From JAQUQI01 sp041650035 (GTDB lineage: Bacteria; Omnitrophota; Gorgyraeia; JABMRG01), in assembly GCA_041650035.1 (NCBI GenBank), contig JBAZLY010000011.1, positions 1-35,501 of the forward strand: DNA of 35,501 nt. Direction: 5' to 3'. Positions 8,067 to 16,451 of this stretch are shown piece by piece (positions within the stretch are counted from its first letter, which is position 1; each line of letters opens with the position of its first letter). Both the position numbers and the translations under genes were made by a program. The notes below the pieces were generated by a model. The model did not search any database, had not been told where the DNA came from, and saw only the letters and a program-made list of their open reading frames with translations.

Positions 8067-9176
8067 TTATATTGCCTCGTGATTTTTAGCTATAGCGATA
8101 CGTTCGGCGGCCGGTGGGTGATTGTAAAAAAATATTTTCTCGAGCGGGCCGGGAGAGGGGTCCGAGAGGTTTTGCGCTGAAAGTCTCTCCATGAGTTTAA
8201 GAAGTGCCCGCGGGTTGCCTGTAAACTCGATGGCGCCCCTGTCAGCCTGGGCCTCATAGGTCCTTGAGACAAAATTTTGGACGGGCATGAACATGAAGTT
8301 AAAAGAGATCATCAACAGCGCTATATACGGCAGGGCCTGCAGGCTGTGTTTATAAGGTATCACGCCCGACAAAATAAGCGTGTTAAGCATAATATCAATT
8401 AACATCAGCGATATCAGTGTCAGGACAAGACCTGTTAGGCTAAGCTTCCAGAAGTGTTTGAATTTGTGATGGGCCATCTCATGCGCCAAGGTGATCTCAA
8501 CCTCATCAGCGGGGCATTTTTCCAGCAATGTGTCCGAGAGCAGTATCCTCTTTGTGGAGCCTATTCCGCATACGGCGGCATTTGCCTTGGATGTTTTTTT
8601 GCCGAAGGCAATAATATAGATATCAAGGATTTTTATGCCTGCCTTCCGGGCAAGTGTAGCGAGCTTATTTTTTAGCTCCGGATCCGATATTTTTGTAAGT
8701 TTATAAAATAACGGTATAACAAGCATAGGAAAGACGCGGGCAAGGACGATATTGATTAAAAATAAAAAAATCCCCGTGTAAAGCCACCAGAGCTTAGGAA
8801 AATTCATAAGCAGGAAAAAGAACACGCCAAACATTACCATGAACAACGCCCCGCTTAGCGCGTTTTGCTTGAGATAATCGGCTGTCCACGATAAGAAACC
8901 TTGCCTTGACAGCCCATATTGACGCTCAATACCGTAAGAAATCAGGCAGGTAAAAGGCCAGGAGGCTGCCATAAGCAGGCCTCCGGTAACAGCCGCGAAG
9001 AGTATAGCCGGCAAATAAGGGCCCGCGCAGGCGCGGCCGCATACATGTTCCAGGCGGATTGAGCCGCCTGTTCGAATAATAGCGAAAAAAAATCCCGCGT
9101 TAACAGCGATAGAACATAGTATCAGGAGACGTTTCGCGGATGAATATGACTTTGCCTTTTTAATCCATTCGTCCAT
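8067..9176 (-). CDS. M48 family (Ste24/CAAX-type) membrane metalloprotease
   Basis: 369 residues with several transmembrane helices before and after the catalytic site. The zinc motif HEMAHH starts at residue 232 (H232-E233-x-x-H236), and the third ligand is Glu308 in YEAQADRGAIEF. The closing FFYNHPPAAERIAIA is the family's HP-x-x-x-x-R-I element. The N-terminal part (GIERQYGLSRQGFLSW) matches the Ste24 family's Y-G-L-S region rather than the shorter HtpX proteins. It likely degrades or processes membrane proteins at the inner membrane. It overlaps the upstream bifunctional-nuclease gene by 17 bases. The first ATG has a GGGAG Shine-Dalgarno about 10 bases upstream. Confidence 0.93.
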   Translation of the reverse strand: MDEWIKKAKSYSSAKRLLILCSIAVNAGFFFAIIRTGGSIRLEHVCGRACAGPYLPAILFAAVTGGLLMAASWPFTCLISYGIERQYGLSRQGFLSWTADYLKQNALSGALFMVMFGVFFFLLMNFPKLWWLYTGIFLFLINIVLARVFPMLVIPLFYKLTKISDPELKNKLATLARKAGIKILDIYIIAFGKKTSKANAAVCGIGSTKRILLSDTLLEKCPADEVEITLAHEMAHHKFKHFWKLSLTGLVLTLISLMLIDIMLNTLILSGVIPYKHSLQALPYIALLMISFNFMFMPVQNFVSRTYEAQADRGAIEFTGNPRALLKLMERLSAQNLSDPSPGPLEKIFFYNHPPAAERIAIAKNHEAI

Positions 9177-9660
9177 TCTTGCTTTTCTCCCGGAAAAAAT
9201 CTTCAGGTCTTATGGTCTTAAGACGTTTTTTAAACGCCTCTACCTCATTAGTTGAGATAGGCTTGTTGATAACGGGGCATTTTTTAAAGACCTTATCATC
9301 GATATAGACCGGCGCCCCGGCGCGCAAGGCGATGGCAATAGCGTCGCTCGGCCTGGCATCGACGGTATATCCTCTTTCCCCCTGCCTTATCGTCATCTTG
9401 GAATAAAAAGTACCGTCAATGAGGTCTGTTATGGTAACCCTCTCGAGCGCGGCGCCTATCACTGTAATCATGTTGCTGATGAGGTCATGAGTTAGAGGCC
9501 TCGGGAAATACTCTTTTCGCAGGGCCGCCGAAACGGCCATGCCTTCGGCAGGCCCTATCCATATAGGTATAAGCCTTGTACCCGTCACCTCTTCAAGTGT
9601 CAGCAGATATTGCGCTGTCTCCGGCACTATCAGCAATGAATATATATCCGCTTTTTTCAC
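9160..9660 (-). CDS. Bifunctional nuclease (BFN/DUF151) family protein
   Basis: 166 residues. The domain fills the first 130 residues: LPIWIGP-like stretch (RLIPIWIGPAEGMAVSAAL), RPLTHDLISNMI, YSKMTIRQ and the hallmark DARPSDAIAIALRAGAPVYI. Plant members have DNase/RNase activity; in bacteria the role is unknown. A lysine-rich tail of about 30 residues follows. The start is GTG at 9660, one base after the era stop, with no clear Shine-Dalgarno, suggesting translational coupling to era. Confidence 0.92.
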   Translation of the reverse strand: MKKADIYSLLIVPETAQYLLTLEEVTGTRLIPIWIGPAEGMAVSAALRKEYFPRPLTHDLISNMITVIGAALERVTITDLIDGTFYSKMTIRQGERGYTVDARPSDAIAIALRAGAPVYIDDKVFKKCPVINKPISTNEVEAFKKRLKTIRPEDFFREKSKNGRMD

Positions 9661-9661
9661 G

Positions 9662-10552
9662 TCAGTTTATACCCAGTTTTTTCAAGGCAATTTCGCTCTT
9701 GCGCCATTCATCCAGGACATTGACGGTTACCCGCAAAAAAATCTTCCTGCCGAACCGCTCTTCAAGCTCTTTTCTGCTAAGGGTTGATATCTGTTTTATC
9801 ATTGAGCCTTTTTGCCCTATTAGTATGCCCCTTTGCGAATCGCGTTCAACATAGATAATCGCCTCAATATCAAGTATGCCGGTATCGGGCCGTATCTCAA
9901 AACCCTCAACCGCCACAGCCAGCGAGTGAGGCACCTCTTCTCTGGTAAGGCATATGGCCTTTTCTCTGATTATCTCCGAGGCAATAAAGATATCGCCTTT
10001 GTCCGTTATATCATTATCATCATAAAGTTTATCACCGGCTGGAAGCATACCGGCAATGGTCTTTTGCAGTAAGGGCAGGTTTTCATGGGTCGAGGCGGAT
10101 ATAGGGATAAACTCCTTAAACGGGTATCTGTCTTTCAACTCGCCTATTATAGGTAATATCCTTGACTTGCTTACGGCGTCGATCTTGTTTATGGCGACAA
10201 CCGCAGGCTTGGCAGACTCGCGTATCCTGTCAATTATAATATTGTCGGCCTCGGAAAGCCTGGATGACGCGTCAACTACAAAGATGATGATATCGGCATC
10301 AAGCATGGAATTGGACGCCTTGTTCATCATCAGTTTGCCGAGCAAAAGATGCGGCCTGTGTATGCCCGGCGTGTCCACAAACACGATTTGAGAGGCCTTC
10401 TCCGTCACAATGCCCCGTATGGTGTCCCTTGTTGTCTCTGGCCTATCGGAGACAATGGCTATCTTCTTGTTGACAAGGGCATTTATAAGGGTAGATTTTC
10501 CAGAATTCGGCTTTCCGATAATAGCGGCAAAACCGGCCCTGTATTTTGACAT
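9662..10552 (-). CDS. era: GTPase Era
   Basis: 296 residues, normal Era length. Ras-like GTPase with G1 GKPNSGKST (residues 13-21), the switch region with ETTRDT, G3 V-D-T-P-G-I, G4 N-K-I-D and G5 ISAST, followed by a C-terminal KH RNA-binding domain with GQKGSMIKQI. Era binds the 3' end of 16S rRNA and is needed for small-subunit maturation. It is the second gene of a four-gene run: EF-Tu-domain protein, era, BFN protein, M48 protease. 29 bases separate it from the gene upstream. No irregularity seen. Confidence 0.97.
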   Translation of the reverse strand: MSKYRAGFAAIIGKPNSGKSTLINALVNKKIAIVSDRPETTRDTIRGIVTEKASQIVFVDTPGIHRPHLLLGKLMMNKASNSMLDADIIIFVVDASSRLSEADNIIIDRIRESAKPAVVAINKIDAVSKSRILPIIGELKDRYPFKEFIPISASTHENLPLLQKTIAGMLPAGDKLYDDNDITDKGDIFIASEIIREKAICLTREEVPHSLAVAVEGFEIRPDTGILDIEAIIYVERDSQRGILIGQKGSMIKQISTLSRKELEERFGRKIFLRVTVNVLDEWRKSEIALKKLGIN

Positions 10553-10581
10553 AACATTTGCTCCGCAATATGTAAATACAT

Positions 10582-10887
10582 CTATATCTTATAGACTCTG
10601 TCGCCTGAACGAACCCTCTTTTTCGCCAAAAAACCCGCCTCATCGCCCGTGGCGGCCGATGTAACAGGTTTATTATTGATCTGAAGGGAGGCGATCTTCT
10701 GTTTAAAGCCTGTGGTGTGCCCTTTTATCTCGATGGTATCGCCCGGTGCGAGGGGCGCCTTGAGCTTTATTACCCCGGCCTTGCAATGCGCGAAATAGTG
10801 GGTTATCTCTCCGATGAGTTTACCGTGTGACTCCTTGACATCCGTCTTTGCTTTCACCGCTTTTTTCTTAAACAGACCGAAGATCAT
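10582..10887 (-). CDS. Stand-alone EF-Tu domain-2-like small protein (translation elongation factor-like)
   Basis: 101 residues. After a lysine-rich N-terminus, KLIGEITHYFAHCKAGVIKL, APGDTIEIKGHTTGFKQKI, SLQINNKP, GDEAGFLAKKRVRSGDRVYK form a single beta-barrel of the translation-factor domain-2 type, with the conserved K-G-H-T-T and G-D-x-V-Y-K-like ends. Proteins of this size and layout are annotated elsewhere as translation elongation factor-like and are often found near U32 peptidase genes; no GTPase domain is present. The Shine-Dalgarno GGAGGGG is directly before the ATG. It heads the era operon. Its molecular role is not established. Confidence 0.8.
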   Translation of the reverse strand: MIFGLFKKKAVKAKTDVKESHGKLIGEITHYFAHCKAGVIKLKAPLAPGDTIEIKGHTTGFKQKIASLQINNKPVTSAATGDEAGFLAKKRVRSGDRVYKI

Positions 10888-10943
10888 ATCCCCTCCTTTT
10901 TTAAGAAACTCTGTCAGAAAGCAATGTAGCCTAAATTGTCATA

Positions 10944-10972
10944 ATTTTACCACAATCAGGTTGAAAACACAA
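10944..10972 (-). promoter_or_regulatory. Candidate promoter of the era operon
   Basis: TTGTGT (10967-10972), 17-base spacer, TAAAAT (10944-10949), about 50 bases before the first start codon. The -35 is a weak match, the -10 a good one. Confidence 0.5.
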
Positions 10973-11002
10973 GCTATTCCCATGAAAGCTGAAATCTGAA
11001 AA

Positions 11003-11069
11003 AGCCGACCACCAGCCGACATCTCAAGCCGACATCTCAAGTCGACATCAAGCCGACATCTCAAGTCGA
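11003..11069. repeat. Short tandem repeats, AGCCGACATCTCA-type units
   Basis: About six units of 10-13 bases built on AGCCGACATCTCA and AGTCGACATCTCA, some shortened, run directly up to the CAGACG tip of interspersed repeat copy A. No spacers of constant length, so not a CRISPR array. Confidence 0.8.
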
Positions 11070-11187
11070 CAGACGTTTTGAAAGTTGTGAGGCACAGTGT
11101 CCCCAAGCTAAGAAGGACAGTGTCCCCCCGGTCTTGTTTACCAGACGGTAGCGAGTATTTGACCCATCGCTTGAATGACAGGGGTTA
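11070..11187 (-). repeat. Interspersed palindromic repeat, copy A
   Basis: Reads in the minus direction: a 5' part with CTGTCATTCAAGCGATGGG and ATACTCGCTACCGTCTGG, then GGGGGACACTGTCCTTC, a GGGGACACTGTG second palindrome, CCTCACAACTTTC and the common end AAAACGTCTG. Together with the tandem repeats it fills the gap between the EF-Tu-domain gene and the helicase gene (10888-11194); I see nothing else there apart from the candidate promoter. Confidence 0.85.
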
Positions 11188-11194
11188 AAAGGCT

Positions 11195-14100
11195 TTAAGA
11201 AGTTGGGGGATTGGGCCAGCAGATATATTTATAGTCGCAATTTCCGCATTTTTCTTTTGATTTATCATATTCAGGCAGTTTGTCAAAGCATAACTGCCTT
11301 ATCGACTTCCAGCAGTTACTAATAACACATTCAAGTTCCGACACCATATCTTCCGTTATCTGTATGGATATCCGGACAGGCTCACCGCTTTTAAGCCCAT
11401 ACTTTTTAGTTGAATTTCTCGCCGGCTCAACAAACACAAGCATCCCTTCGGCGACCTTTTTTGTCCCGCCGGATGACTTGTCATTATCGTAAAGCAGTTT
11501 ATACGCCACAAGTTGTCTTAAATAGCCCTCACATTCAGGGCTTGAGAGGTCTTTTGTGCCGGATAACAGTTTTTTCACATGATCGTCAGGTTTGCCTGTC
11601 TTGTAGTCAACCACCCTGACAAGCGCGCCCTTATTATCCATTGCTTCGGTCTTGTCATATTTGCCGGTGAATACGAGCTCATCATCCAATAATATTGACA
11701 GCTTATTTTCAAGACCCAGCGGCATTACAGGATTCAGCGATTCCTTTTCATACCAGTCCCGTAATGAATCCACGTGTTCAGCGCATCTTAGCCTTATGGC
11801 CTCTTCAGGCCCCTGGAATTCAAGTTCCTTAAAAAAAGCCTGTTTAAAAAAATCGTAATGCGGGAACCTCTTCTTTTTTCTAAAGGAATCATACGCCTCT
11901 TCAAGCCCCTTGTGGACGCAGTTTCCGAATACCAAACTTAGCTTTTTCTTGGAAGGAAGACGCAGGACATCGTTATACAAAAACCTGCGTTTACAATTTA
12001 TGTAATTGTTTAGGCTCGTGGGGTTGAGCGTGAGTCCTGAAATCAGGTCGGAAAGGATATCCTCCGTGCCGATAAACGGGTCATTTTTTTCCGAGATGAA
12101 AAGGCTTTTTTTTATTATCAGCTCTTCATCCGCCTGCCGCCCGGTATCATCCTTGTCAAGGCCCATGAGCTGAAGATAGGCACTGCTTATATCGCCTTCA
12201 GCGGGGCTGGCCGTGTAGATAAGGTGCGATTTAGCGCGCGTTGACGCTACATAAAAAAGCCTTGTCTCGTCATAGGCGGAAAGCTCTCTTTTTTTTGCCT
12301 TGTCATGCGCCCTTTCGCGCGTCCTGTAAATTTCAGCGGGAAGCGGTATCATCGGGGCCTTATGTTTTGCCGGCCAGCTCCTGTCCTGAACGCAAAACGG
12401 AATTAACACGGAATAGAATTCAAGCCCTTTGGAACCGTGGGCCGTAAATATACGCACGCCGTTTTGGCTCATTGACACAAGCCTGCCCTGCAACGGCATG
12501 CCGTGCTCTTTAAGGGTATTTAGCATATCTACAAGGTCGTTCAACCTGGCAGCCGGCCTGTTGACGTCATTATCCCGAACAAGGTTAACAAAAGAACCCA
12601 GCGCGCGCAGGTCACGCACACGAAGTATCCGGTCGTCTATGTATGATTTTAAGACAAACCCCAACAGCCCTATGTCTTCTATATACTGTAAAAGCGCGGT
12701 GTGAGCGGGCAGTGAGTTGGCATTACGAATAAACCTTTTAATGGCCCATGCCGTCCGCTGTAAAGAAAGCGGGTTTTTGAATTTGTATTTTTTGACAGTC
12801 TTTAAACCGGCTTCTTTGCTGTCATCAAACCCCGCGTTAATATCCACGGCGTCAAAGATATCCATGAATTCCCTGAAAAAAGTTACCTCTGTCCTCGGCC
12901 TGGTATCCTGTCTGTCGGCCCGCGCCCTTTTGACACGGTTGATTATTAATAGCACGTCGGAGAGCGGTATCCGCGTATAATCGCTTGTCAGGACACTGTA
13001 TAAAAGCGTGTCTTTTTCAGTAAGTGTCTCTATGCTGGAAGTATCGGCAAGCTTTATGATGTCAATCATCTGCCGAACCCTTTTCTCGCCGCTTATGTCC
13101 TCCTTGCCGTCTGTGGCGTAGGGTATGCCCGAGGTCAGGAAGGCGTCAACAAGCTTTAATATATCGGACCTTTTTCTCACAAGGACAGCTATATTATTGT
13201 AAGGGGCCGATTTATCCTCCTTGCTGATATCGGGCGAGGCCAAGATAGCGTCCTTGAGTTCTTCAACACGCCTTATTACATAAAGAAGCTCCTCCGATTC
13301 GGTTGAGAATTCGCGAAACTCTATTACCCTGTCTTTGTAATCCCTGTTGGGCACGAGCTTTTTTGACGCTATCCTTTCATTATCCGGCAGGCCGTTAATG
13401 AGCCTTTCGGATATCTTTATTATATCTTCGGCCGAGCGGTAATTTTCTTTTAGCGATATGGTCACGATACCCGGGTAAATATCTTTTAACAATTTGAAAT
13501 TCCCCAGGCTCGCCCCCTGGAAGCGGAATATGGATTGGTCGTCATCGCCGACACAGCAAAGGTTGGGATCGCCGCTTCCCGCCAGCTCTATCAACAGGTC
13601 TAATTGCGCGCCATTTGTATCCTGAAACTCATCAACCATGATATAGCGGTATTGCTCCTGAAGGGATTTTTTGAAGGCCTGTTTTTCTTTGAGCGCCTGC
13701 GTTGAAAACAATATCATATCGTCATAGTCGTATCTTCCCCTGTCGTCGAGGACGGCCTTGTTCCTGCCCGATTTCAATTCCTCATAAAGCTTATAGACCT
13801 TCGCCAGGGCCAGTATCCTCGGCAGGTCCTTACCCGACAGATAAATGTCGTCCGCCGCGGCTTGCGCGGCTATCTTTTCAAATCCGGCATGGCTTATGCC
13901 TTCTTTTTTGATCTCGCTTATGGCCTCGAGTATGGACCTTTTATACATATAAGCGCTTCTAAAGGGCCTGATAGGGTCGATGCCCTCGATATTATCCAAT
14001 ATATACTCCATGAGCTTGACGTTTTCAAAATCAGATACCATGATCCTGTCCCGCGAGTATTCACGCGCTTCATCGGATTCAAGTATCACGGAGTTTGCGA

Positions 14101-14380
14101 AACTATGAAAGGTGCCCGCCTCAACATCGTAACCGGCGCGGCCGAGTATTTTTACAAGGCGCTGTTTCATCGCCTTTGCCGCGGCATTGGTATACGTGAG
14201 TATAAGGATATTTTCAGGCCGGACACCTCTTTTGCTGATAATGCCCGCTGTCCTGACCGACAAAAGCTCGGTCTTTCCCGTGCCTGGGCCTGCCAGGACA
14301 AGTAAAGGGCCGTCTATCTTGTCAACTACCTCCGCCTGGGCCTTATTCAATTTTTTATAGTATCTGCCGAAATTATCCAC
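11195..14380 (-). CDS. UvrD/AddA-like helicase fused to a PD-(D/E)xK Fe-S nuclease
   Basis: 1061 residues. Superfamily 1A helicase: Q-motif LNKAQAEVV, Walker A GPGTGKT at 31-37, motif II V-D-E-F-Q-D-T at 249-254, VGDDDQSIFRFQGA (motif III), the motif V/VI region with FTAHGSKGLEF and LFYVASTRAK. From about residue 790 a RecB-type nuclease follows: LVFGNCVHKGLEEAY, D925-Y-K927 of the catalytic motif, and four cysteines at 796, 1045, 1048 and 1054 (C...C-x2-C-x5-C) in the AddB/Cas4-type arrangement for a 4Fe-4S cluster. One polypeptide thus carries helicase and Fe-S nuclease. Role is probably double-strand-break processing. Start is GTG at 14380, 15 bases after yjbQ. No AddB partner lies nearby. 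Confidence 0.93.
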   Translation of the reverse strand: MDNFGRYYKKLNKAQAEVVDKIDGPLLVLAGPGTGKTELLSVRTAGIISKRGVRPENILILTYTNAAAKAMKQRLVKILGRAGYDVEAGTFHSFANSVILESDEAREYSRDRIMVSDFENVKLMEYILDNIEGIDPIRPFRSAYMYKRSILEAISEIKKEGISHAGFEKIAAQAAADDIYLSGKDLPRILALAKVYKLYEELKSGRNKAVLDDRGRYDYDDMILFSTQALKEKQAFKKSLQEQYRYIMVDEFQDTNGAQLDLLIELAGSGDPNLCCVGDDDQSIFRFQGASLGNFKLLKDIYPGIVTISLKENYRSAEDIIKISERLINGLPDNERIASKKLVPNRDYKDRVIEFREFSTESEELLYVIRRVEELKDAILASPDISKEDKSAPYNNIAVLVRKRSDILKLVDAFLTSGIPYATDGKEDISGEKRVRQMIDIIKLADTSSIETLTEKDTLLYSVLTSDYTRIPLSDVLLIINRVKRARADRQDTRPRTEVTFFREFMDIFDAVDINAGFDDSKEAGLKTVKKYKFKNPLSLQRTAWAIKRFIRNANSLPAHTALLQYIEDIGLLGFVLKSYIDDRILRVRDLRALGSFVNLVRDNDVNRPAARLNDLVDMLNTLKEHGMPLQGRLVSMSQNGVRIFTAHGSKGLEFYSVLIPFCVQDRSWPAKHKAPMIPLPAEIYRTRERAHDKAKKRELSAYDETRLFYVASTRAKSHLIYTASPAEGDISSAYLQLMGLDKDDTGRQADEELIIKKSLFISEKNDPFIGTEDILSDLISGLTLNPTSLNNYINCKRRFLYNDVLRLPSKKKLSLVFGNCVHKGLEEAYDSFRKKKRFPHYDFFKQAFFKELEFQGPEEAIRLRCAEHVDSLRDWYEKESLNPVMPLGLENKLSILLDDELVFTGKYDKTEAMDNKGALVRVVDYKTGKPDDHVKKLLSGTKDLSSPECEGYLRQLVAYKLLYDNDKSSGGTKKVAEGMLVFVEPARNSTKKYGLKSGEPVRISIQITEDMVSELECVISNCWKSIRQLCFDKLPEYDKSKEKCGNCDYKYICWPNPPTS

Positions 14381-14395
14381 GCGATTAACCCTGCC

Positions 14396-14815
14396 TTATT
14401 GTCCAATAAAATGAAGCCTGATGTCCCTTTTTCTTGGGCGGTTGTCAAAATCAATAAAAACGATCTGCTGCCATGTCCCAAGACATAACCGTTTATCTTT
14501 AAACGGAATCGTGACGGATGGTCCAAGCAACGACGCCCTTAGATGAGAATAGCCGTTGGCGTCGCCCCATGTTTTATCATGCTCATAGCTAACGCCTGAA
14601 GGCGCGATTTTTTCAAAAAGACGCTTCATATCGGCAACAAGCGCCGGCTCGTATTCCATTGTGGTAATAGACGCTGTAGATCCGATTACCGAGACGCATA
14701 CTATGCCATTTTTAAGGCCGGTTTCGGAGAGCCTGTCGCTGACATCTGGCGTGATATCCGTGATCTCGCCGCGCCCGTTGCTGTTAAGCTGTATATCGCG
14801 GATATCAACTCGCAT
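14396..14815 (-). CDS. YjbQ (UPF0047) family protein, secondary thiamine-phosphate synthase-like
   Basis: 139 residues, standard length. Conserved elements are visible in order: ITPDVSDRL, NGIVCVSVIGSTASITTMEYEP, H-D-K-T-W-G-D-A-N-G-Y-S-H-L-R-A, LLGPSVTIPFKDKRLCLGTWQ and DFDNRPRKRDI. E. coli YjbQ can weakly replace thiamine phosphate synthase, but the true role is unsettled. It overlaps the end of the endonuclease III homologue by 11 bases, so both are read together. Confidence 0.94.
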   Translation of the reverse strand: MRVDIRDIQLNSNGRGEITDITPDVSDRLSETGLKNGIVCVSVIGSTASITTMEYEPALVADMKRLFEKIAPSGVSYEHDKTWGDANGYSHLRASLLGPSVTIPFKDKRLCLGTWQQIVFIDFDNRPRKRDIRLHFIGQ

Positions 14816-15500
14816 AGGTCTTTACCCTTAGTTTACGCAGGACGCATTGCCCGCATAGGGGGCGGCTCCTGCAGACATCCTTGGCATGGCGGACTATCAG
14901 GGCGTGGTATTCATTAAAAAGCGCGGTATCACCGGGCAGGTTATCCATAAACATGCCGCTTATAGAATCATAATCATGGTCATCCCGGGCAAGGCCTATA
15001 CACTTGGCTATTCTTCTTGTGTATGCGTCAACCACAAAGACAGGCTTATCAAGCGCGTAGAGCAGGATAGAATCACAGGTCTCCGGCCCTATGCCTTTTA
15101 TTTCAAGAAGCCTCTCGCGCAATAAAGACGTGTCCTGGGGCGCCATATTTTTGACCCGGCCTTTATATCCTTTGAAAAGAAAATCTATAAAACATTTAAG
15201 CCTTATCGCCTTGATATTATAATATCCGCATGGGCGGATGGCCGATGCTATTGTTTTTAGCCCCGCCTTTTTTAATCCATTAGGCGACAGTAGCCCTTTT
15301 TGCCTTAGGCCCTTTATAGCCTTTTCCACATTACTCCAGCTGGTATTCTGCGTAAGAATGGCGCCAACAATCACCTCAAATGGGCTTTCGGCAGGCCACC
15401 AATACTGCCTGCCGTAAACCTTTAGCAGTATATTATAGGCTTGAGCGATTACGGCCTTTTGACAGGCATGATGGGCATGGTTTTTTTCAGGATGCGGCAT
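14805..15500 (-). CDS. Endonuclease III-related HhH-GPD DNA glycosylase
   Basis: 231 residues. ILTQNTSWSNVEKAI is the helix that carries the base-flipping residues, LLEIKGIGPETCDSILLYAL is the helix-hairpin-helix, and KPVFVVDAYTRRI holds the catalytic aspartate of the GPD motif. The C-terminus has C-x5-C-x2-C (CRSRPLCGQC), but the fourth cysteine of the endonuclease III 4Fe-4S loop (C-x6-C-x2-C-x5-C) is missing; the sequence ends in LRKLRVKTYAS. It resembles the COG2231 branch more than Nth itself. Base-excision repair of damaged bases is likely; exact substrate unknown. Six bases downstream of the LOG gene. Confidence 0.9.
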   Translation of the reverse strand: MPHPEKNHAHHACQKAVIAQAYNILLKVYGRQYWWPAESPFEVIVGAILTQNTSWSNVEKAIKGLRQKGLLSPNGLKKAGLKTIASAIRPCGYYNIKAIRLKCFIDFLFKGYKGRVKNMAPQDTSLLRERLLEIKGIGPETCDSILLYALDKPVFVVDAYTRRIAKCIGLARDDHDYDSISGMFMDNLPGDTALFNEYHALIVRHAKDVCRSRPLCGQCVLRKLRVKTYAS

Positions 15501-15506
15501 AAGTGG

Positions 15507-16154
15507 TTATTTTTTATAGTAATCGCGCACTATACGGACGACTTTATCAGCCGAATCCGCTATCTTAAACAGGGCAAATTCAGGCCTGCTTATAAGTCCC
15601 TCGCGGAGAAGCGTGTCTTTTATCCATTGGATTATACCTTTCCAATGCCTGGAGCCAACTAATATTACGGGAAAAGGCTGTATCCTCTTTGTCTGGATAA
15701 GCGTTAGGGCCTCAAAAAATTCATCAAGTGTCCCGAAGCCCCCGGGCATCACGATAAAGGCCCTGGCGTATTTAACAAACATGACCTTCCGGCAGAAGAA
15801 GTATTTGAAATCAATGAGATGCGTGACAAAAGGATTAGGTTTTTGCGCGACAGGAATATGAATATTAAGCCCTATTGACCTGCCCTTTGCCTTTTTAGCG
15901 CCCTTGTTAGCGGCCTCCATTATCCCCGGGCCTGCGCCTGTGATAATAGCGTATTTTAATTTGGCGAGTTTATAAGCGATCTCTTCGGCTAATTTATAGT
16001 ATTTATCATTAGGTTTGGTGCGTGCCGAGCCGAATACCGTTACGGCAGGGCCTATCTTGGAGAGTTCTTCAAAACCTTCAACAAACTCCCCCATTATCCT
16101 GAATACGCGCCATGGGTCCTCTTGCGTAAAATCTATACCTTTGATATTTGCCAT
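15507..16154 (-). CDS. LOG family protein (TIGR00730, nucleotide 5'-monophosphate phosphoribohydrolase-like)
   Basis: 215 residues. Rossmann-like fold with VTVFGSARTKPND near the N-terminus, ITGAGPGIMEAANKGA, and the LOG signature P137-GGFGTLDEFFE at residues 137-148. Characterised members cleave the ribose-phosphate bond of nucleotide monophosphates, in plants and some bacteria releasing cytokinins; in bacteria like this one it is more likely a nucleotide-salvage or housekeeping activity. First gene of a four-gene run with its own sigma-70-type promoter and a good Shine-Dalgarno (GGGAG). Confidence 0.94.
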   Translation of the reverse strand: MANIKGIDFTQEDPWRVFRIMGEFVEGFEELSKIGPAVTVFGSARTKPNDKYYKLAEEIAYKLAKLKYAIITGAGPGIMEAANKGAKKAKGRSIGLNIHIPVAQKPNPFVTHLIDFKYFFCRKVMFVKYARAFIVMPGGFGTLDEFFEALTLIQTKRIQPFPVILVGSRHWKGIIQWIKDTLLREGLISRPEFALFKIADSADKVVRIVRDYYKK

Positions 16155-16180
16155 TAGCTCTCCCGTGTATTATAAAAAAT

Positions 16181-16209
16181 ATTATATCCCGCGTAAAAGA
16201 GCTTTTCAA
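16181..16209 (-). promoter_or_regulatory. Sigma-70-type promoter of the LOG-to-helicase run
   Basis: TTGAAA (16204-16209), 17-base spacer, perfect TATAAT (16181-16186), about 20 bases of leader before the LOG start codon. Confidence 0.75.
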
Positions 16210-16283
16210 GCATATTTACTGTTCTCTGTCATTCTCTCCCTCCCATTCGGAGGGATATCGTCGGCACCCGTCATTCCTACGCC

Positions 16284-16411
16284 TGTCATTCGAAAACGCC
16301 GTAAGGCGCGAGGAAGAATCTAACACTTGCTATCCTGTAATAAACAAGGCCAGGGGGACACTGTCCTTCCTGGCTTGGAAACAGTGGCCCTCACAAGTTT
16401 CAAAACGTCTG
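16284..16411 (+). repeat. Interspersed palindromic repeat, copy B
   Basis: Starts with CTGTCATTCGAAAACGCC and a GGAAGAATCTAACACTTGC stretch, then GGGGGACACTGTCCTTCCTG, a worn second palindrome (GGAAACAGTGGCC), CTCACAAGTTTC and AAAACGTCTG. Directly after the tip (16411-16448) come three to four TGTCACTGT-like tandem units, ending four bases before the stop codon of the converging epimerase gene. Confidence 0.85.
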
Positions 16412-16451
16412 TCACTGTTCGTCTGTCACTGTTTGTCACTGTTGTGTTTGC

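Noticed and set aside
11003..11069. Possible CRISPR array
   Set aside because: Units are 10-13 bases, directly joined, without unique spacers; no cas genes nearby. It is a tandem repeat at a REP-like tip.
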